This document shows, in pieces, positions 57,413 to 64,000 of a DNA stretch of 64,000 bases (position 1 is its first letter; every line of letters starts with the position of its first letter). The DNA is taken from positions 558,001-622,000 of the forward strand of contig CM031555.1 of the NCBI GenBank assembly GCA_018466975.1, given 5' to 3'. This DNA is from Sparassis latifolia. Lineage: Eukaryota; Basidiomycota; Agaricomycetes; Polyporales; Sparassidaceae. A model generated the notes under the pieces. The model did not search any database. It had not been told where the DNA came from and saw only the letters and a program-made list of their open reading frames with translations. A program made the translations under genes and the position numbers.

Positions 57413-60027
57413 ATGGCTGCCTCGTTCGCTGCGTACGCGTCCCAGTATTTGAATAGACAACAGACCTCTGCATCTAGTCTGTCCTCATCCCAGCCTCTCT
57501 TCTTCTCCTTCACGACCGACGATGGCTCTCGTGCAGGCAATATTGACGAAGCAGACCTCGATGACCTAGACGATCCCCATCTGCATGCAGCCGGCATGAG
57601 CAGAACTACCACGAGGAGAGACGATTCGGAGCATGGAGCAGACGACAACTCGGACGATCCGTATCTGCGTTTGGACGAGGAGGACCGAGGAGTGCCCCGA
57701 CATCAAGCCCACTCCATACCGTTGCTACAAGCTTCAGAGGGAGACAGTGCTAAGGGATGGTTGGCGCATGCTTCCCCTCTCCGGTCGCCTTCACCATCAC
57801 CCTCCTCTTCCTCGCTTGATTCGAGGAGTCCACCACCGGATATTCTCAGTCCGACCTTTCGTCCACCCATTCGCGCTGAACCGCACCCACAACCTCCACC
57901 ACCACCTCGTACAGCTGTCTCGCTCTCCTTGACCGAGTCATTGCTACCTCGAGACGGCCACACACGACCCCTGGACGTGTTCTCTTTGCCCGATCCCCGC
58001 TATGTTTCCCGACGGCGGCGGAAATACAACGATTATATCTGGACAGCTGTTTGGTGTGCCGGACTAAGCACATGTCTCTTCTTCTCCATCCTTATCCTTT
58101 TTGTCACTCGCAAGCCGACCACACCTCCACGCGCCAGTCTTCCGTACATGACCCTCCTCCATACCGTTCCATTACTCACGATTCTCATCTTCCTGAGCGC
58201 CATCGTCGCATATCTGCATGTGTTCCTTCTCCGCATATTTGTTAAGCCTATGATGATTGCGACTTCAGTCTTCATACCAGCGACACTACTCATCTCCGCA
58301 GTCTGGGCATTTGTAGGCAGTTTCATGTGGGATGGAACACAAGAGCCAACGTGGGGAGAAACAGTAGGGTGAGTCTGATTGATCATGATAGTGTCCGCGT
58401 ACTCACTTTTTGTGCAGTCTTCGCCTATTCTCCTTGGTTCCATTGGTGTTATCCCTATTGACTGCACGGAAACTGCTTGACCTCCCTCGGGACATCCATA
58501 CTGCTTCATCCCTTCTCACGCTGACGACGCGTTTGCTGATGGCAAATCCCTTTCTTCTTGCGCTCTCCCCGACTGTTCTACTCGCAATACTCCTGGCATC
58601 TGTTCCCTTCATGACTTTGGCCTTCCGTCTTCTCTTGATCGGGTATTTCTCTCATCCCTCTGGCAACATGTCTGGCTGGGAATGGCATGTCAGGGGCTGG
58701 GCGAATTGGGCCATCGCGGGCACAGTTGGGATTTGGCTCTGGAGTTGGGGTGTCGCTCGGGGTGTGTTGCGGGTGACCTGTGCAGGGGTCATAGGTGCAT
58801 GGTTTTTCGCCGAGTAGGTAGCACTTCTTCTCTTGCGCGCGTTATGCCTCATTTATCTCATCTAGCCCCGATGCACCTCCTCCGGCACCCACGAACACAC
58901 ATACTATCCACGCTGCACTCACACGAGCAATGCAGCCATCGCTTGGCTCCATTGTCCTGTCTGCCATGATCATCGCGTCTGTGCGGTGTCTCGGGCTGCT
59001 CGCGGCTGGTCTGCGCATCCTACCGGCCTATCTTCCCCCTTACCTACGCGTAGCAAGTGTCGGTGCCGGCATGGCTGCAGGTTATCTGGAGGGCGCGACG
59101 AGCACCCTCAGCACGCATGCACTGGTATATACTGGCCTTACAGGCGATCCGTTCTTCCCTAGCGCGCGGAGAGCGCGTGCGCTAACCGCTGCAGTGGAGA
59201 GCTCCTCGGTTGTGAATTACCGAAGAAGGTTCAAGACTGAGCGTGAGTGCCACTGTTCCTCGCCGTATCTAAGTGTATTGACAACAAGCGCGTGTCTAGC
59301 TTCTCTGACAATTTTGACTGTCGCGCCCTTGACGCTTATGTTTCCCTTCGCACTGGGAACGTACTTGTTCGTTGCACACACGTTGAACGCGCCTGATCAG
59401 GCTCTGTCAGCGGCCATGCTCGCGGGCAGTGTCACTTCGCTGGTCGGACTGTTCTGTATAGGGCTGGTGAAGGATACGTGAGTATTGTTTGCGATCCCCG
59501 TTTTGTAATCTGTCTTTACTTATAACATTCACATCTTTGGCAGTGCAGACACGCTGTATATCTGCTACTGCATAGACAGGGATGTTGGTGACCGACACAG
59601 GGAGGAAGTCGTCGAGGCTGTAAGTTTTGACACCTTTGAGTTGTTTGATCCGAGGTTGACGTCATCGCAGTTCGAGTACGAAAGCAGAAGACGGCCAGCG
59701 CAGACACACCACCATGACCCTGCAGCACCAATACACGAACAGCGTGGTCGCTCGCGCGAAGTCCATCGACAGGCGCCTGCGCCCCCACGTGCCGAGACAC
59801 CCGATCCCTTCCAGCACTCCCCGTCCGTCATAGACTCGCCTCCAATACCGGATACCATACCGCTCGCGTCATCTACGCACGACTTCAAGGCGCGATTGCC
59901 CCTGAGTCGCCGCGAGAGCCTTTTGCAGGATCCGCTGATCCGCTCGACTCCACTTGAGGCCCATACAGAGAGCGATGAAGAGGAAGGCGAGGAGTCGCAG
60001 CTCTTCCCTGGGTCGGATCTGTTCTAG
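57413..60027 (+). CDS. Choline-transporter-like protein (PNS1/SLC44 family)
   Basis: Multi-pass plasma-membrane protein of the CTL family. Five or six exons, about 780 residues. The N-terminus (MAASFAAYASQYLNRQQTSA and on, about 210 residues) is cytosolic, acidic then Ser/Pro-rich. About ten hydrophobic helices follow, beginning at WTAVWCAGLSTCLFFSILIL and including MTLLHTVPLLTILIFLSAIV, NWAIAGTVGIWLWSWGVARG and LGSIVLSAMIIASVRCLGLL. The C-terminal family block has VYTGLTGDPFFPSARRA, VAPLTLMFPFALGTYLFVAH and DTLYICYCIDRDVGDRH (the D-T-L-x-x-C-Y-x-x-D motif of CTL proteins). The tail is polar and ends ESQLFPGSDLF. Yeast PNS1 is not proven to carry choline, so transport specificity is open. Confidence 0.88.
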
Positions 60028-60047
60028 GCGGTTAATTGCGGGATTCG

Positions 60048-60506
60048 CTATCGCACGTTGTCCGAGATGGCGACCGAGCGGACGTGGGACGCAGTCGTCG
60101 TCGTGCGCATGACCGGAATAAACAGTTGTGGGCAGGGCGTGCTGTCGGATGGTGACCAGATGCATGTTGATTTATCCATCCGAAATTTCGTCGTGGTTGA
60201 AGAAGTTGGAGCTTGCTCCTTGATGCCCTGGGTATTTACTGCGGTGTCGTGCATGCCAGTGTAAATGTCGTCAATAAGGCTATACATACGTCGCTTTGCT
60301 TTATCGCTCGTCCAACAATCTCCCGCATTAAGCAGATCTATCGTTTTCCACAATTCATCCTGATGTATATAATGTTTCTTCGATAGATAATTCATGAGTT
60401 GAACCTGGTCCTCATGGTCTCCTTGATTCTGTCTGCGCACGTGGTTGGAACCCGCATTCAATTTCCGAGTCTCGCGCTCTTGCCTTCCTTTATCACCTCC
60501 GTACAA
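60048..60506 (-). CDS. Hypothetical protein, 152 codons
   Basis: A minus-strand open frame convergent with PNS1 and only 20 bases beyond its stop. It reads MYGGDKGRQERETRKLNAGS, then LMNYLSKKHYIHQDELWKTI, KAKRRMYSLIDDIYTGMHDT and a Thr/Ser-rich end. The central part is helix-like and reads like protein. Part of it must overlap the PNS1 3' UTR. No family recognised. It could be a true small gene or an exon of one. Confidence 0.35.
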   Translation of the reverse strand: MYGGDKGRQERETRKLNAGSNHVRRQNQGDHEDQVQLMNYLSKKHYIHQDELWKTIDLLNAGDCWTSDKAKRRMYSLIDDIYTGMHDTAVNTQGIKEQAPTSSTTTKFRMDKSTCIWSPSDSTPCPQLFIPVMRTTTTASHVRSVAISDNVR

Positions 60507-60756
60507 GAGAGTTTTGCATATTGAAACTCAGACTCGGTCGGCGAAGCATTCTCGAATACTGCAGCGTCCTGAATGGGTCCACTAGCAAGGACATCAGCAC
60601 CCGAAGGCCCGTCTGTTCCGACGCCAGTGACAGCGCATTCGAAAGAGCTCTACCACGAATTATTCAATTGGCACGGTGGCTGGCCTCACACACCATCAGG
60701 ATAAGTCATTACAAAAGGGCGTACGCGGACATGAACCCCTTCCGATGAAATCCATC

Positions 60757-61006
60757 TCATTCCCACCGATCGAGGCTGCTGGTGTGTATCGGTGAGAGCA
60801 TCTGGAATTCTCCCATCCGTTCGATCGTGTACGAGCCAGTGCTCCCGTTTCCTCGGAGCCTGTGCAGATATGTAGGTTGAGAATTGCACCGGCCGGAAAT
60901 GGATCACCCATGCGATTAGAACTCACGCGTCTCAGCTTGTCTCAGGCCATAGAGTACATGCCTTCGAGCGTCGAGGACGTGGGTGCTTTCCTTGGTCAGC
61001 GGTTTA
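60757..61006 (-). CDS. Hypothetical gene, last two exons
   Basis: The exon about 61006-60927 (KPLTKESTHVLDARRHVLYG, then LRQAETR) joins by a typical 66-nt intron (60861-60926, GTGAGT to TGCACAG) in phase to an exon ending at 60757 (LRGNGSTGSYTIERMGEFQM and a stop after SSLDRWE). The joined reading is free of stops and protein-like. Upstream exons and the start were not found. No family recognised. Confidence 0.35.
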
Positions 61007-63429
61007 CTGACATCCTCGTTCTTAAATTCAGATGCTTGTCGGCGTGTATAATAGACGCATCAAATTACAGAGCAAGCTGCGCAGGCATTCACTCGTGCCT
61101 GCTCATCTCACACTGGACCTCATGGGGACACTCGAGCTGAATCAGTGCGCCCTCAGGCTCATGTCGAGCTGAGTATCTGAATCTACGGCCAGCGTTTAAT
61201 GACCTGAGCTTATTCAACATTTAACGAACAGGTGAGCCGCCGATTATTTTGTGCGTGACAAATAGAGCGTCACCTCAGACTCGTGTCCAATGCAGCGCGC
61301 CAGTGTCCTGCTCCTCCGATGTCCCAGGACACGAGAATCAACAGACAGAGTGGGGTAAAATTCGCCGGTTCCCCAAGTGGTGCTCGTCTATCTACGCCTA
61401 TGCCTAATCCATGACCGGTGACCGCATCTCTCGTATCCACATCGTTCGGCGGGGAGGTGCTCCGGTCGCTCGGAGTCTCACGGCGGCGTGGAGACGCGTG
61501 CCGCCAGGTGTCGCGGAGGAAGGTCGTATCTGAACGGCTTTGGCCCTTGCTGCCTCTCCAATGGGTAGCGCTCACCCGCTTTCCTGCGGTATGACGACGC
61601 ATTTAGGAAGACTCAATTGTGCCGCTGTCTTGCGCGAGCCTTACGCACTTCGCCGGTCTGAGCTGCGTATATATAACTCTGACTCGGAGGCCAGCTCGTG
61701 GCTGCCCACGTTCACGCTCGGCCACTTTTTAATTGGGACCACTCTCACTCACGGACACTAAGCAGGACCTCCTTTGTACTTTGTGAGCCTCCAGACTCCC
61801 GCCTCGTTATCGCGCCATCCGGATCTTCGAATGAATCCCAAGCTGACTCCTGAGTCATCTATGCAGAGTGTGTACAACTCGCCCTCTCCACTATCTCGCC
61901 GACATGATACATCATGATATGCGCATCGCAAGAGCTAATTGCAGCTTTCTAAGCTCATGTCCTTGCCCGCGTGATGAGCCTGGTATATTGTGGGCGAGAT
62001 AACGAAAGGGACGGAGCTCGCCCGCCCTCGGATGGGTTGCGCAGCCCTGATTTGTGCAGTACTGCCGCAGCGTGGCTCATGTACGTATATGTACGGGAGT
62101 GCTCGCAGCCCGGCTCCACTCGCAGTAATCAGTAGCATGTAGTACTATCCAGATATCTCAGAAAGGATTCCTCCAATCCAGTGCCGCCTGATTCTCGACA
62201 AAGCCGTAGGGGGTGTATGTATTACGCCACCACAACGCGCCCATCGCCGAATAACAAAGTCACAAAATCGCAAAATCACAACGTAACATGACGACAAATA
62301 TTCTCACTAAGCACCTTGTGGAGAAGTCTGCAGACTGCGTGCATGTGGAAGTGGGTCCATGCGCTCCTCGAGGCCGGAGAGCAGGGCCGCCTAGCACAAG
62401 ATGTGCTGAAAATGCGGAAATTTGGGGGCACAGATGAGCGCGTCGGCGTGCACGGCGAGTGGGCCGGGTACACCAAGGAGAACATCTCGTTCGCTAAGTT
62501 GTAGACGCTGCGGCAGCGCACGAGGCGATAGCCAAGAAAAAGAGATAAAAATGCACGCTCGAACGAATGGAAGGAGGCCCGCAAAGCTTACAAGCCAGTT
62601 ACGAGGCAGAGCGTGCTGTTGCCAAGAACGTAGAATCAGATGGGCTTGCAAATTCGATTTGAATTTGAGGAGTCTGCCAAGAGTCCTGATTTCGGATGAC
62701 AGGATGCACGGTGTGGTGGTCACGGAAGTCTGCTTGGTCGGGCTCTCCGGCATACACATGTTGATGCTATCTAAACTGGGAGTCTGTGGACGACGCGTGA
62801 AAGCACTGAGGCTAGGAAGAAGGGGTGAAATGCTCGGGATTTAGGTAGGTCGCCATCGTGTGGGGCGGAGATGTACTGCTCCGTCGGGCTCGCCGGCACG
62901 CGCATGGAATGTGACAATTCTTTGATAGTACCGAAGTCGGAGGGTCCGTGGATGGTGCGTGCAGGCAGGGAGGCCGAAACGAAGAGGGTGGGTAGATGCA
63001 GGGACTTTCGGAGGTCGAATGCATATAGCGGGCCATGCATCGTGAAATGCGCCATCTCTTGCCTAGTGGAGAAAGCCAAGATCATAGTTCCGGCCGTGGA
63101 CGACGCGTGAAAGCAGAGAGGCAGGAGGGAAGAGGGAAAAGGGCAGACACGCTCGCAAGTCGACGAGAATGGAAACACACCATGCACACCGCTGGTGGCC
63201 AGCGCTTCCTGGAGATGGAACGCGAATGTAAAGCCCCAGCACGTTGCACTGTCCTAATGCTGGTGGTGCTGGTGGTGGTGTGGCAGCGATGGTAGTGGTA
63301 CTATCGTTGACCTGGATATACCAAGATTCGGCACTTCTGGTACCGCCGTGCAACGCCTGGCGAGATACTCTCCGGCATCCCATACGATGTTTCGATGGCA
63401 CACAGAATATGACAGGTGATCTTTCTGGA
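61007..63429. other. Gene-poor region with short fragments
   Basis: No gene called. Short pieces look like protein but have no context. One is a 28-codon minus-strand frame at 62158-62244 (MGALWWRNTYTPYGFVENQA and a few more residues). Another is a plus-strand frame at 62316-62504 (EAGEQGRLAQDVLKMRKFGG). A 110-codon minus frame at 61270-61602 is Arg/Thr-rich and unconvincing. The degenerate tandem repeat at 62690-63130 lies here. The overall picture is of small many-exon genes or decayed copies. Confidence 0.4.
62690..63130. repeat. Three degenerate tandem repeats of about 150-160 bp
   Basis: A core GTGGACGACGCGTGAAAGCA occurs exactly at 62786-62805 and 63096-63115, with a diverged copy at 62948-62967 (spacings 162 and 148). 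A second shared element, TCGGGCTC.CCGGCA.., recurs upstream of the first two cores. Read on the minus strand, the units give related peptides: ASVLSRVVHRLP, ASLPARTIHGPS and ASLLSRVVHGRN. Only the middle copy keeps a longer frame, through MRVPASPTEQYISAPHDG. The repeat has probably drifted from a coding duplication. Confidence 0.6.
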
Positions 63430-64000
63430 TCATTTTGAGCAACGCTGAATACCGTAGAGATATCGTTGTGTGTCGCCAGCCAGATATAGTGCCGCAATCA
63501 CGAATTCTCTGGGACCGAGGCAGGAGACACATACTTACCAAAACATTGACGTATCAAGAGCAGGCACGCAGGCTCCTACATGTGCGATTTAGAAACAATC
63601 AGATAAAATAGAGCCGTAGAAAAAAATATGGCACTTCCGTGTCATTCACATCTGGGTTAAGGATAGTAATGGTTTTCAGCGCTCTATAGCGGTATGAATG
63701 AAATAGCATTACCAACGGCAAAGCTTACCTTAACGGTGTGATAGTTGTGCATGCTGGAGCCACACTTTCGGCAAGGATTCAAGCAAGCCGACTGAGAAAA
63801 CGGCGAATATATTGAGTCAATCACTAGCACGTCCGGGGGATCTTCGAAGGCCGGCATAAAACAAACAGGTTGAGCACCTACATAACATACGAGATCGTCA
63901 GTAGATGGAGACAGCTATTGATCAAAGAGTACTTGACACCGAACATGACAATGTAGCTCCGCGTCAGAAGCTTTGAGGCTGACCGTGTAACGACTCACAG
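63430..64000 (-). CDS. Hypothetical protein, 5' partial at the right window edge
   Basis: Enters from the right. An exon ends at 63999 (GTGAGT donor on the minus strand). After a 121-nt intron comes exon 63729-63877 (GAQPVCFMPAFEDPPDVLVI, then CLNPCRKCGSSMHNYHTVK). Then exon 63539-63575 (EPACLLLIRQCF) and exon 63430-63506 (EFVIAALYLAGDTQRYLYGI, ending QRCSK). All junctions keep phase and use GT..AG ends. The CX3CX2C cluster could bind metal. I recognise no family. The 37-nt exon shows how easily such a gene is missed. Confidence 0.4.

Noticed and set aside
62316..62504. Plus-strand frame with EAGEQGRLAQDVLKMRKFGG
   Set aside because: Reads protein-like but stands alone without start or splice context, and a minus-strand frame across it is also open.

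Overview
This window looks like nuclear DNA of an agaricomycete (mushroom-forming) fungus, and a polypore-type genome is my best guess. The evidence is protein-coding genes cut by many short introns (mostly 45-70 nt, GT..AG), dense packing on both strands, fungal housekeeping genes (COX IV, F1 epsilon, PMT2-type mannosyltransferase, Hel2-type E3 ligase), and basidiomycete families such as DUF6593 and a small Gln-rich coiled-coil family. I saw no rRNA, tRNA, CRISPR array, transposase or reverse transcriptase. All names come from reading translated exons by eye; splice sites are inferred from GT/AG, phase and family conservation.

Layout. 1-11 kb: a left-truncated myotubularin-type phosphatase (+), S-adenosylmethionine synthetase (+), a small Q-rich protein (-), an Aro8-like aminotransferase (-), a cryptic small gene (-) and a DUF6593 protein (-). 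11-23 kb: an AMP-binding acyl-CoA synthetase (+), a large SAP-domain protein kinase with a WNK-like ATP-binding site (+), cytosolic glutamyl-tRNA synthetase (-) and a metallophosphoesterase (+). 23-33.5 kb: 2-isopropylmalate synthase with a duplicated C-terminal regulatory region (+), SF3b subunit 2 (-), eIF4A (+), a dual-specificity phosphatase (+), a Rab GTPase (-) and ATP synthase epsilon (+). 34-43.5 kb: a Gis2/CNBP zinc-knuckle protein (+), COX IV (+), proteasome subunit Rpn8 (-), fibrillarin (+) and a PMT2-family O-mannosyltransferase (+). 43.7-60 kb: a Ubp3/USP10-type deubiquitinase (-), a large coiled-coil protein of unknown function (+), Hel2/ZNF598 (+), mitoribosomal mL54 (-) and a choline-transporter-like PNS1 protein (+).

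Two stretches, about 54.0-57.4 kb and 60.0-64.0 kb, are gene-poor. They hold only short, possibly decayed or many-exon genes and a degenerate tandem repeat.

The genes do not form an obvious pathway cluster. Many belong to translation and its quality control (GluRS, eIF4A, Gis2, fibrillarin, Hel2, mL54), to respiration (COX IV, F1 epsilon) and to amino-acid metabolism (SAM synthetase, Aro8, LEU4). Divergent pairs share short promoters (GluRS/phosphoesterase, SF3b2/eIF4A, Rab/ATP15, Rpn8/fibrillarin, Ubp3/coiled-coil). The points most worth checking are the WNK-like relocated lysine in the SAP kinase, the tandem regulatory module of LEU4, and three conserved genes with apparent reading-frame breaks.
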